The translations under genes were made by a program, and so were the position numbers. Positions 23,992 through 32,288 of a DNA stretch of 64,000 bases are shown piece by piece; the first letter of the stretch is position 1, and the number at the start of each line of letters is the position of its first letter. The notes under the pieces are model-generated. The model saw nothing but the letters and a program-made list of their open reading frames with translations, was not told the origin of the DNA and did no database searches. Source of the stretch: Duganella sp. sic0402 (GTDB lineage Bacteria > Pseudomonadota > Gammaproteobacteria > Burkholderiales > Burkholderiaceae_D); NCBI RefSeq assembly GCF_019219065.1, contig NZ_JAHUWK010000010.1, positions 172,248 through 236,247 of the forward strand, written 5' to 3'.

Positions 23992-26016
23992 TTACCACAT
24001 GATGACGCGCTGTTCCGGCGGCAGGTACATCGGGTCGCCCGGCTTGATGTCGAACGCCTCGTAGAAGCCAGGCTGGTTCATCACCGTGCCCTTGGCGCGG
24101 AACTCGCCAGGCGAATGCGGATCGCTCTTGATCTGCGCAATCGCCGCTTCCGGACGCAGCTTGGCGCGCCACTTCTGCGCGAAGCCGATGTACAGGCGCT
24201 GCTCGCCGGTCAGGCCGTCGATCACTGGCGATGGCTTGCCGTCCAGCGAACGCTTGTAGGCGTTGTAGGTGATCGACAGGCCGGAGTTGTCGCCGATGTT
24301 TTCACCCAGCGTCAGCTCGCCGTTGATGTGGTAGCCCGGCACCGGGCTGTAGGCGCTGTACTGCTTGACCAGGCCGGCGGCGCGCGTCTTGAAGGCGGCG
24401 CGGTCTTCCGCCGTCCACCAGTTGCGCAGGCGGCCGTGCGAATCGTACTGGCTGCCCGAGTCATCAAACGCGTGGCTGATCTCGTGGCCGAAGGTGATGC
24501 CCAGCAGGCCGTAGTTGACTGCGTCCTCCGCTTTCACGTTGAAGAACGGCGGCTGCAGGATCGCAGCCGGAATGGTGATCGCGTTCAGCAGCGGGCTGTA
24601 GCTGGCGTTGACGGTTTGCGGCGTCATCGACCATTCATCGCGGTCCACCGGCTTGCCAAGTTTGTCCAGGTTGTTCTTGCGGCTCCACGCGCGCACGGCC
24701 TTGACGTTGGCGATCAGGTCATTCGGCTGGGTTTTCATGCTGCTGTAGTCGCGCCATTTTTCCGGATAAGCGATCTTCGGTTTCAGCGCGGCCAGCTTGG
24801 CCTGGGCTTCCTTCTTGGTCTCCGGGCCCATCCAGTCCAGCTTATCGATGCCGTCCTTGAACGAAGCGACGAAGTTGTTGAACATCTCCATCACGCGCGG
24901 CTTGGTTTCCGGCGGCAGATAGGTCTTCACATACAGCTTGCCGACCGCGTCGCTCAGCGAGGCATCGGTGAAGCGCAGCGCCAGCTGCCATTGCGGTTCG
25001 CTTTGCGGCACGCCGCGCAGCGCCGTGCCTTCAAAGGCAAAGTTTTGCTTGACGGTGGCGCTGTCCAGATACGCCGCATAACTGTCGATGATGCGCCAGC
25101 TGAAGTAGCTCTTCCATGCATCCAGCGGCACTTCGGCCAGCTGCTGCGACAGGCCAGTCAGGAAGCTCGGCTGGCGCACCACCGCCGACGAGGCTTTCGG
25201 CGCGTAGCCGGCCGCAGTAAAGTAAGCATTCCAGTCGAAAGCTGGCGCCAGCTCGCTGAACTTGGCGAAGTCGACGCGATTATAGGATTTGACCGGATCG
25301 CGCATCTGCACGCGCGTCCATTGCACCGAGGCCAGACGGGTTTCAATGTCCAGCACTTGCGCGGCGTGGGCGGCGGCGTTCTTGTCGCCGCTCAGCGTCA
25401 GCATGGTAGCGACGTGCTGCTGGTACTTGTCACGCAGGCCTTTCAGTTTGGCGTCGTCGTCCTTCAGGTAGTAGTCGCGGTCCGGCAGACCCAGGCCCGA
25501 CTGGTTGATGCTGACGGTGTACTGCTCCGGGTTTTGCGCATCCGGCGACACGCCGGCCGAGAACGGCGTCTGTACGCCGCTGCCTTGCAGGTAGGCGAAC
25601 AGCGCCGGCAGTTCCTTCTTGTCCTTGATGGCGGCGACACGGGCCAAGTCAGCGTGCAGCGGCTTGAAGCCGGCGGCGTTACGCGCCTTTTCGTTCATGA
25701 AGCTGGTGTACAGATCGGCGACCTTGTGGGTTTCGCTGCCCACCTTGCCCGGATTCTTGACGGTGGCGTCGATCAGCGCGCGCAGCTGGCCCTGGGCGAT
25801 CTCGCGCAATTCAACATAGGTGCCCCAAGTCGACTTGTCGGCCGGGATCTCGGTGTTGCGCACCCAGATGCCATTGACGTAGCCGTAGAAATCATCCTGC
25901 GGACGCACCGAGGCGTCCAGGGTTTTCATGTCGATGCCGGACTCTTGCTGGGCATGCGATGGGGAGGAGAGGAGCAACAAGGCGCAGCAAGCGGCGCTGA
26001 TGAGCGAACGTTTCAC
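23992..26016 (-). CDS. M13-family zinc metallopeptidase (PepO/neprilysin-like)
   Basis: A peptidase of about 674 residues, the normal M13 length. The signal peptide ends at PSHAQ, so it is periplasmic or secreted. The N-terminal M13 domain begins GIDMKTLDASVRPQDDFYGY. The catalytic domain carries the zinc motif HEISH in GITFGHEISHAFDDSG, the third-ligand motif ENIGDNSGL, and the substrate-binding NAF-like segment as NASYSPLLNAITIPAAILQP. It cleaves short peptides. GTG at 26016 is preferred to ATG at 26022: AAGGGA ends one base before the ATG but six before the GTG. It is monocistronic and divergent from the lyase gene at 26173. Confidence 0.93.
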   Translation of the reverse strand: MKRSLISAACCALLLLSSPSHAQQESGIDMKTLDASVRPQDDFYGYVNGIWVRNTEIPADKSTWGTYVELREIAQGQLRALIDATVKNPGKVGSETHKVADLYTSFMNEKARNAAGFKPLHADLARVAAIKDKKELPALFAYLQGSGVQTPFSAGVSPDAQNPEQYTVSINQSGLGLPDRDYYLKDDDAKLKGLRDKYQQHVATMLTLSGDKNAAAHAAQVLDIETRLASVQWTRVQMRDPVKSYNRVDFAKFSELAPAFDWNAYFTAAGYAPKASSAVVRQPSFLTGLSQQLAEVPLDAWKSYFSWRIIDSYAAYLDSATVKQNFAFEGTALRGVPQSEPQWQLALRFTDASLSDAVGKLYVKTYLPPETKPRVMEMFNNFVASFKDGIDKLDWMGPETKKEAQAKLAALKPKIAYPEKWRDYSSMKTQPNDLIANVKAVRAWSRKNNLDKLGKPVDRDEWSMTPQTVNASYSPLLNAITIPAAILQPPFFNVKAEDAVNYGLLGITFGHEISHAFDDSGSQYDSHGRLRNWWTAEDRAAFKTRAAGLVKQYSAYSPVPGYHINGELTLGENIGDNSGLSITYNAYKRSLDGKPSPVIDGLTGEQRLYIGFAQKWRAKLRPEAAIAQIKSDPHSPGEFRAKGTVMNQPGFYEAFDIKPGDPMYLPPEQRVIMW

Positions 26017-26096
26017 AGGCATTCCCTTATAGGAAAAACAATTACTTATTAAAAATCAGCATGTTACATGACTAAATCGGCACATCGCAACTTTAT

Positions 26097-26108
26097 ATTG
26101 TATAAAAT
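26097..26108. promoter_or_regulatory. Putative GntR operator
   Basis: ATTGTATAAAAT differs at one position from the symmetric ATTGTATACAAT type of site bound by many FCD-class GntR regulators. It lies 64 bp before the lyase gene, whose partner gene encodes such a regulator. The site could instead be just an AT-rich promoter element. Confidence 0.4.
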
Positions 26109-26172
26109 ATCCAAAGCCAAGTTATGATGGCTGCACACTCTCTACCCGATTAACGCAGCCCGAAGGAAACAC

Positions 26173-27117
26173 ATGAGCGACAATATTTTCACCGGCACCA
26201 TTCCAGCCCTGATGACGCCTTGCAAGGCAGATCGCAGCCCTGACTTTGATGCCCTGGTCCGGAAAGCCCGCGAGCTGGTGGATGCCGGCATGAGCGCTGT
26301 AGTGTACTGCGGTTCGATGGGCGACTGGCCGCTGCTGAGCGAAGCGCAGCGCCAGGAAGGCGTGGCCCGCCTGGTGGCTGCCGGCGTGCCAACCATCGTC
26401 GGCACCGGCGCGGTGAATTCAAAGGAAGCGGTGTCGCACGCCGCGCACGCGGCCAAAGTGGGCGCGCAAGGCCTGATGGTGATCCCACGCCTGCTGTCGC
26501 GCGGCTCGTCGCCGGCGGCGCAGAAGGCGCACTTCTCGGCCATCCTGGAAGCCGCACCCAAGCTGCCGGCGGTGATCTACAACAGCCCGTACTACGGCTT
26601 CGCCACCCGCGCCGACCTGTTCTTTGAACTGCGCGCCAAGCATCCGAACCTGATCGGCTTCAAGGAATTCGGCGGCGCCGCCGACCTGCGCTATGCGGCC
26701 GAACACATCACCAGCCAGGATGACAACGTCACGCTGATGGTGGGCGTGGATACGCAAGTGTTCCATGGCTTCGTCAACTGCGGCGCGACTGGCGCCATCA
26801 CCGGCATCGGCAATGCACTGCCGCGCGAAGTGCTGCACCTGGTTGCCCTGTCGCGCAAGGCGGCTGCGGGCGATGCGGTGGCGCGTCGCCAGGCGCGCGA
26901 GCTGGAAGCCGCGCTGCTGATGCTGTCGTCGTTTGACGAGGGCACCGACCTGGTGCTGTTCTACAAGTACCTGATGGTGCTGAACGGCGACACGGAATAC
27001 ACGCTGCACTTCAACGCCACCGACGAGTTGAGCGCCAGCCAGCGCCGCTACGCGGAAACCCAGTACGCGCTGTTCCGCACCTGGTACGCGGGCTGGTCGA
27101 AAGACGTGGCTGCGTGA
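26173..27117 (+). CDS. Dihydrodipicolinate synthase-family lyase/deaminase
   Basis: A 314-residue (beta/alpha)8 enzyme of the DHDPS/N-acetylneuraminate lyase superfamily, with Schiff-base Lys164 (IGFKEFGG), the catalytic Tyr136 (VIYNSPYYG) and the N-terminal FTGTIPALMTPCKADRSPD strand. The wording YCGSMGDWPLLSEAQR is that of the subgroup found in hydroxyproline-catabolism loci, whose members deaminate pyrroline-4-hydroxy-2-carboxylate (LhpC-like). No epimerase or hydroxyproline dehydrogenase gene is in this window, so the assignment is tentative. The stop overlaps the start of the GntR gene (GTGA). GAAGGAA precedes the start. Confidence 0.85.
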   Translation: MSDNIFTGTIPALMTPCKADRSPDFDALVRKARELVDAGMSAVVYCGSMGDWPLLSEAQRQEGVARLVAAGVPTIVGTGAVNSKEAVSHAAHAAKVGAQGLMVIPRLLSRGSSPAAQKAHFSAILEAAPKLPAVIYNSPYYGFATRADLFFELRAKHPNLIGFKEFGGAADLRYAAEHITSQDDNVTLMVGVDTQVFHGFVNCGATGAITGIGNALPREVLHLVALSRKAAAGDAVARRQARELEAALLMLSSFDEGTDLVLFYKYLMVLNGDTEYTLHFNATDELSASQRRYAETQYALFRTWYAGWSKDVAA

Positions 27118-27779
27118 AAGGCTTTGCCGTTACCACGGTAGCGGAGCAGGCGGCCGACGCCTTGCGCCGCAAGATCATGTCGGGCGAAGTGCCGGAAGGT
27201 TTTTCGCTGCGGCAGGATGCCCTCGCCGCCGAATTCGGCATCAGCCGGATTCCGGTGCGCGAGGCGCTGGTGCAGCTGGAGGGCGAGGGACTGGTGAAAA
27301 TCGTCGCGCACAAGGGCGCGGTGGTGTCCGGATTGTCGCTCGATGAGATCAGCGAGCTGTTCATGCTGCGCAGCCTGCTGGAGCCGCTGCTACTGAAGAA
27401 ATCCGCGCCGAGGCTGACGCAAGCAGACTACGCCGAACTCGACGCCATTCTGGCCGAATACAAAGTCGAACTGCACGCGCAGCACACGACGCGCTGGGGT
27501 GAACTCAACACCCGATTGCACGACGTATTGCTGTCACGCGCCGACCAGCCGCGCACTGCGGCCATCGTCGCCACACTGCTGCAACAAACCGACCGCTACA
27601 CGCGCATGCAATTATCGCTGAGCGCCGACAGCATCAAGCAAGCACAGCAGGAACACGAAGAACTGGTCCACCTCTGCCGTACCAACAACGTACGCGCCGC
27701 CGCCGCACTGCTGAAGCGTCACATTGAACATGCCTGCAAGGACCTGGAGCAATTCATCCTCTCCCAGCGCCGCCCGTAG
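27114..27779 (+). CDS. GntR-family regulator, FCD subclass
   Basis: A 221-residue regulator. The N-terminal winged helix (about 5-75) contains ADALRRKIMSGEVPEGF and EFGISRIPVREALVQLEGEG. The all-helical FCD effector domain (about 85-215) has FMLRSLLEPLLLKKSA and the metal/ligand His positions in FxxRLHDVLL, QEHEELVHLC and LLKRHIEHA. GTG at 27114 overlaps the lyase stop codon, so it is co-translated with the enzyme it probably controls. The likely operator is at 26097. Confidence 0.9.
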   Translation: MKGFAVTTVAEQAADALRRKIMSGEVPEGFSLRQDALAAEFGISRIPVREALVQLEGEGLVKIVAHKGAVVSGLSLDEISELFMLRSLLEPLLLKKSAPRLTQADYAELDAILAEYKVELHAQHTTRWGELNTRLHDVLLSRADQPRTAAIVATLLQQTDRYTRMQLSLSADSIKQAQQEHEELVHLCRTNNVRAAAALLKRHIEHACKDLEQFILSQRRP

Positions 27780-27828
27780 TGACCTGCGTCAAACGCGCGC
27801 CGCTTGCAGTTGTCATGACGAATGAACC

Positions 27829-28602
27829 TTAAGCGAACTGGGTGAAGTCCGGCTTGCGCTTCTGGAAGAAGGCCATGAAGGCTTCTTTGGCTTCCGGCGA
27901 GGACAGCATTTTCCCGAAGTGGATGTTTTCAGCGGCGATGGCTTCGCTGGTGGGCGCTTTGCGGGCGGCTTTCATCAGTTCTTTCGTGACGCGGATCGAG
28001 CTGGCTGGCAGCGCGACCAGTTTGGCGGCCTGGCCTTCGGCAAAGGCGCGCAGTTCGTCGACTGGCAGCACTTTCGAGATCAGGCCTATCTCCAGCGCTT
28101 CTTGCGCGCCGAAGGCTTCGCCCAGCATCAGCTTCTCGGCGGCGCGCGGGTAGCCGGCGATTTGCGTCAGCAGCAGGCTGGAGCCGAATTCAGGGCACAG
28201 GCCCAGCTGCACGAAGGGCATCGAGAATTTGGCGTTGTCGGCGGCGTAGACCAGGTCGCAATGCATCAGCAATGTGGTGCCGATGCCGACCGCGTTGCCG
28301 GCCACAGCGGCGACAACCGGTTTGGTGGCGCCGCTCAGTGCCATCATGAATTTGTAGACGGAACGGTCTTCAATCGCGCCGCTGGTCGGCGCATTTTTCA
28401 TGAAGTCTTCCAGGTCGTTGCCGGCGGTGAAAATCTCTGGTTTGCCGACCAACAGGATGGCGCGCACGGCAGTGTCGGTTTCGGCGGCGGTCAGCGCATC
28501 GGCCATGGCCTGGTACATCGCGGCGGTGATCGCATTCTTGCGTTCCGGACGGTTGAATTCCAGCGTCAGGATGCCGTTGTCTATGCTGTTCAGAATTTCC
28601 AT
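27829..28602 (-). CDS. Enoyl-CoA hydratase/isomerase family protein
   Basis: A 257-residue crotonase-fold enzyme. The oxyanion-hole segments are visible: NRPERKNAITAAMYQAMADA, then FTAGNDLEDFMKN, and KPVVAAVAGNAVGIGTTLLM. The usual catalytic Glu pair region reads FVQLGLCPEFGSSLLL, with one Glu. It hydrates or isomerises enoyl-CoA esters in beta-oxidation. ATG 28602 is preferred (GGAG six nucleotides upstream) to the TTG four codons earlier. It follows the thiolase gene after a hairpin terminator, so it may be partly uncoupled from the main operon. Confidence 0.9.
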   Translation of the reverse strand: MEILNSIDNGILTLEFNRPERKNAITAAMYQAMADALTAAETDTAVRAILLVGKPEIFTAGNDLEDFMKNAPTSGAIEDRSVYKFMMALSGATKPVVAAVAGNAVGIGTTLLMHCDLVYAADNAKFSMPFVQLGLCPEFGSSLLLTQIAGYPRAAEKLMLGEAFGAQEALEIGLISKVLPVDELRAFAEGQAAKLVALPASSIRVTKELMKAARKAPTSEAIAAENIHFGKMLSSPEAKEAFMAFFQKRKPDFTQFA

Positions 28603-28619
28603 GTGTGTCTCCAAAATGA

Positions 28620-28649
28620 AAGGGCGCTGGGATGAACCTCAGCGCCCTT
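28620..28649 (-). terminator. Hairpin terminator after the thiolase gene
   Basis: AAGGGCGCTG pairs perfectly with CAGCGCCCTT over 10 bp with a 10-nt loop, and is followed on the minus strand by a TTTCATTTT tract. It lies between the thiolase stop and the enoyl-CoA hydratase start. Confidence 0.7.
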
Positions 28650-28668
28650 CTTTATCGCGTTATTGTGA

Positions 28669-29865
28669 TTACACGCGCTCGATGATGCCGGCTGCGCCCA
28701 TGCCTGCACCTACGCACATGGTGACCATGCCGTATTTCAGGTTGTTGCGACGCAGTGCGTGCACCACGGTGGCGGCACGGATCGCGCCGGTTGCGCCCAG
28801 CGGGTGACCCAGCGCAATCGCGCCGCCCATCGGGTTGACCTTGGCTGGGTCCAGGCCCAGATCGCCGATCACCGCCAATGCCTGCGCTGCAAACGCTTCG
28901 TTCAGTTCGATCCAGTCCAGTTGGTCCTGGGTGATGCCGGCGGCTTTCAGCGCTTCCGGAATCGCGAACTTAGGACCGATGCCCATGATTTCCGGCGGCA
29001 CGCCTTTCACGGCGAACGACGAGAACTTGGCCAGCGGGGTCAGGTTGTGCTCTTTCAGGATCTTCTCGGAGACCACCAGCAGCGCACCAGCGCCGTCGGA
29101 CATCTGCGAGCTGTTACCTGCGGTGACCGAACCTTTGGCAGCGAACACCGGCTTCAGCTTGCCCAGGGTTTCCAGGCTGGTTTCCGGACGCGCGCCTTCG
29201 TCGGTATCGACGGTGCGGGTTTTCACTTTGATCTCGCCGGTCGCCAGGTCTGGCGTGCGGGTGATGATCTCGACCGGGGTGGTCTCGTCCTTGAAGAAAC
29301 CGGCTTGCTGCGCGGCGATGGCGCGGCGGTGCGATTCCACCGAGAACGCATCCTGCGCTTCGCGCGACACTTTCCATTGCTCGGCCACTTTCTCAGCGGT
29401 CAGGCCCATGCCATATGCCATGCCGACGTTTTCGTCGGTGAACATATTCAGGTTCATCGATGGATGGTGGCCCATCATCGGTACCATCGACATCGACTCC
29501 ACGCCGCCAGCCAGCATCACATCGGCTTCGCCAACGCGGATGCGGTCAGCCGCCATCGCCAGGGCGGTGATGCCCGAAGCGCAGTAACGGTTGATGGTCA
29601 CGCCGCCGACAGTCTTCGGCAGGCCGGCCAGCAGCACCGATTGACGGGCGATGTTGAAGCCCTGTTCCGCTTCCGGGAACGAGCAGCCGATGATGGCGTC
29701 GGTGATCAGCGCCGGGTCCAGGCCTGGCGCCTGTGCCAGTGCCGACTGGATCACGCGCACCAGCAGGTCGTCCGGGCGGGTTTTGTTGAACATGCCGCGC
29801 GGCGCCTTGCCGATCGGGGTGCGGGTCGCTGCGACGATGTATGCGTCTTGAACTTGTTTGCTCAT
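28669..29865 (-). CDS. Acetyl-CoA acyltransferase (3-ketoacyl-CoA thiolase, FadA/FadI-like)
   Basis: A 398-residue thiolase. Nucleophilic Cys95 lies in INRYCASG, the His motif in GGAIALGHPLGATG, and the second Cys in MCVGAGMG. The N-terminus is the family phrase DAYIVAATRTPIGK. It performs the last beta-oxidation step, splitting 3-ketoacyl-CoA with CoA. It lies 11 nt downstream of the FadB-like gene in a tight operon (acyl-CoA dehydrogenase, FadB-like, thiolase). Confidence 0.94.
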   Translation of the reverse strand: MSKQVQDAYIVAATRTPIGKAPRGMFNKTRPDDLLVRVIQSALAQAPGLDPALITDAIIGCSFPEAEQGFNIARQSVLLAGLPKTVGGVTINRYCASGITALAMAADRIRVGEADVMLAGGVESMSMVPMMGHHPSMNLNMFTDENVGMAYGMGLTAEKVAEQWKVSREAQDAFSVESHRRAIAAQQAGFFKDETTPVEIITRTPDLATGEIKVKTRTVDTDEGARPETSLETLGKLKPVFAAKGSVTAGNSSQMSDGAGALLVVSEKILKEHNLTPLAKFSSFAVKGVPPEIMGIGPKFAIPEALKAAGITQDQLDWIELNEAFAAQALAVIGDLGLDPAKVNPMGGAIALGHPLGATGAIRAATVVHALRRNNLKYGMVTMCVGAGMGAAGIIERV

Positions 29866-29876
29866 TGTCTTATTCC

Positions 29877-32276
29877 TTAGTTGCGGACTGGCTTACCGGT
29901 TTGCAGCATGCCCATGATGCGCTCCTGGGTTTTCGGATGGTTCAGCAGCTCCAGGAAGGCTTTGCGTTCCATGTCCAGCAGCCACTGTTCGCTCACGAAC
30001 GAACCCTGATCGATATCGCCACCGCTGACGATTTGCGCGATCATGTCGCCCAGCTTGAAGTCGTGCGCGGAGATGAAGCCACCGTCGCGCATATTGACCA
30101 GTTGCGCCTTGATGGTGCCCCAGCCGTAACGGCCGGTCACCTGGATCGGCGCTTTCAACGGCGCGCGGTAGCCCTTGTCGAACATGGCGCGCGCTTCGGT
30201 TTTGGCGACGTGCAGCAGTTCGTACGGGTTGAACACGATCACGTCGTCTTCTTTCAGGTAGCCCATCGCTTGCGCTTCCAGCGCCGATTTCGACACGTTG
30301 GCGGTGGCCGCGTTGGTGAAGCCGGTTTTCAGGAATTGCAGGATGTCGGTGCCCTTGGCTTCCTTGTAGGCGCGCGAGGCCGCCTCTTTCAGGCCGCCGC
30401 CGGCAGGGATCAGACCCACGCCCACTTCCACCAGGCCGATGTAGGACTCGATCGACGCCACGCGTTTCGACGCGTGCAGCGCCATTTCGCAGCCGCCGCC
30501 CAGCGCCAGGCCAGCTACCGCAGCCACTACCGGCACGTTCGAATATTTCATCGCCATGAAGGTGTCTTGCAGTTCCTTGATGATCGGGTCGACTGCTTTC
30601 GCGCCGCCGCTCATGAAGGCTGGCAGTGCCGATTGCAGGTCGGCGCCGGCCGAAAACGCGCCGCCATCGGCCGCGTCGGCAGCCCAGATCACCAGGCCCT
30701 TGAAGTTTTTCTCTGCTTCGGCCAGTGCTTTGCGGAAGCCGGCGATCACGCCTGGGCTGATCACGTGCAGCTTGGTTTTCATCGAGATCACCAGCACGTC
30801 GTCGCCCGAGTGCCACAGACGCACGTCGTCGTCTTCGTACACGGTGGTGCCTGCTTTGCGGCCATCCAGTTCGCCCGAACCCAGCACCGGCGCGCGGAAT
30901 TCCTGGCGCTTGTACACGGCCAGATCCGAACGCGGGATGTAGGCATTGGCTTTCGGCGACCACGAACCTTCCGGAGTGTGCACGCCTTTTTCAGCGACCG
31001 GGCCTTCGAATACCCAGGCTGGCAGCGGTGCGCTGCTCAGCGCGTGGCCGGCGTCGATGTCTTCCTTGACCCACTGGGCCACTTGCGTCCAGCCGGATGC
31101 CTGCCAGGTTTCGAACGGGCCAACGGTCCAGCCGAAGCCCCAGCGCATGGCGAAGTCGATATCGCGCGCGTTGTCGGCGATGTCTTCCAGATGCACGGCG
31201 ATGTAGTGGAAGGCATCGCGGAAGATCGCCCACAGGAACTGCGCCTGCGGGTTGGTCGATTCGCGCATCGCTTTCATCTTCTTGACCGGGTCCTTTTCTT
31301 TCAGGATACGGGCCACGATGTCAGCTGCCTTGGCGCCGCCTGGTACATATTCACCGGTGGCGAAGTCCAGGCGTTGAATTTCCTTGCCCACTTTTTTGTA
31401 GAAGCCGGCGCCGGTTTTCTGCCCCAGCGCGCCCTTCTCGACCAGCTTGGCCAGCACGGCCGGGGTCTTGTAGACGGCAGCGAACGGATCGTTCGGCAGG
31501 TAGTCCTGCATGGTCTTGATCACATGACCCATGGTATCCAGGCCGACCACGTCCGCAGTGCGGAAGGTACCCGACTTGGCGCGGCCCAGCTTGGCGCCGG
31601 TCAGATCATCGACCACGTCCACCGACAGGCCGAATTTTTCAGCTTCGTGGACGATGGCCAGGATGCCGAACACGCCCACGCGGTTGGCGATGAAGTTAGG
31701 CGTATCTTTGGCGCGTACCACGCCCTTGCCCAGGGTCGAGGTCAGGAAGCCTTCCAGCTGGTCGGCGATTTCTGGCTTGGTGTCCGGGGTCGGGATGATT
31801 TCCACCAGGTGCATATAGCGCGGCGGATTGAAGAAGTGCACGCCGCAGAAGCGTGCTTTCAGGTCCGCATCAAAGCCTTCGGCCAGCTTGCCGATCGACA
31901 GGCCCGAGGTATTCGAGGCGAAGATGGCGTTCGGCGCAATGTGCGGTGCGACTTTCTTGTACAGGTCATGTTTCCAGTCGAGGCGCTCGGCGATCGCTTC
32001 AATGATCAGGTCGCACTCGGCCAGCTTGGCCAGGTCGTCTTCGTAGTTGGCGACTTCGATCAGCGCAGCGTGTTCCTTGTTGCCCAGCGGCGCAGGCGAC
32101 AGTTTTTTCAGGCCTTCGATGGCTTTCAGGACGATGCCGTTCTTCGGCGTACCTTCCTTGCCCGGCAGGTCGAACAGCACCACAGGCACTTTGGCGTTGA
32201 CGCAATGCGCGGCGATCTGCGCACCCATCACGCCGGCGCCCAGCACGGCTACTTTTTTAACGATGAAATTGGTCAT
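29877..32276 (-). CDS. 3-hydroxyacyl-CoA dehydrogenase/enoyl-CoA hydratase (FadB-like)
   Basis: A 799-residue bifunctional enzyme with the dehydrogenase part first, the order of the FadN/FadB-like group found in Burkholderiales rather than the hydratase-first order of E. coli FadB. The NAD-binding motif GAGVMG is at 13-18 and the signature FFNPPRYMHLVEIIPTPDT about 155. The C-terminal dehydrogenase domain follows to about 420. The crotonase part (about 510-790) has FSAGADLQSALPAF and VVAAVAGLALGGGCEMALHA. It acts in the second and third steps of beta-oxidation. It starts 12 nt after the acyl-CoA dehydrogenase gene. Confidence 0.94.
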   Translation of the reverse strand: MTNFIVKKVAVLGAGVMGAQIAAHCVNAKVPVVLFDLPGKEGTPKNGIVLKAIEGLKKLSPAPLGNKEHAALIEVANYEDDLAKLAECDLIIEAIAERLDWKHDLYKKVAPHIAPNAIFASNTSGLSIGKLAEGFDADLKARFCGVHFFNPPRYMHLVEIIPTPDTKPEIADQLEGFLTSTLGKGVVRAKDTPNFIANRVGVFGILAIVHEAEKFGLSVDVVDDLTGAKLGRAKSGTFRTADVVGLDTMGHVIKTMQDYLPNDPFAAVYKTPAVLAKLVEKGALGQKTGAGFYKKVGKEIQRLDFATGEYVPGGAKAADIVARILKEKDPVKKMKAMRESTNPQAQFLWAIFRDAFHYIAVHLEDIADNARDIDFAMRWGFGWTVGPFETWQASGWTQVAQWVKEDIDAGHALSSAPLPAWVFEGPVAEKGVHTPEGSWSPKANAYIPRSDLAVYKRQEFRAPVLGSGELDGRKAGTTVYEDDDVRLWHSGDDVLVISMKTKLHVISPGVIAGFRKALAEAEKNFKGLVIWAADAADGGAFSAGADLQSALPAFMSGGAKAVDPIIKELQDTFMAMKYSNVPVVAAVAGLALGGGCEMALHASKRVASIESYIGLVEVGVGLIPAGGGLKEAASRAYKEAKGTDILQFLKTGFTNAATANVSKSALEAQAMGYLKEDDVIVFNPYELLHVAKTEARAMFDKGYRAPLKAPIQVTGRYGWGTIKAQLVNMRDGGFISAHDFKLGDMIAQIVSGGDIDQGSFVSEQWLLDMERKAFLELLNHPKTQERIMGMLQTGKPVRN

Positions 32277-32288
32277 TGTCTTTTCCTC

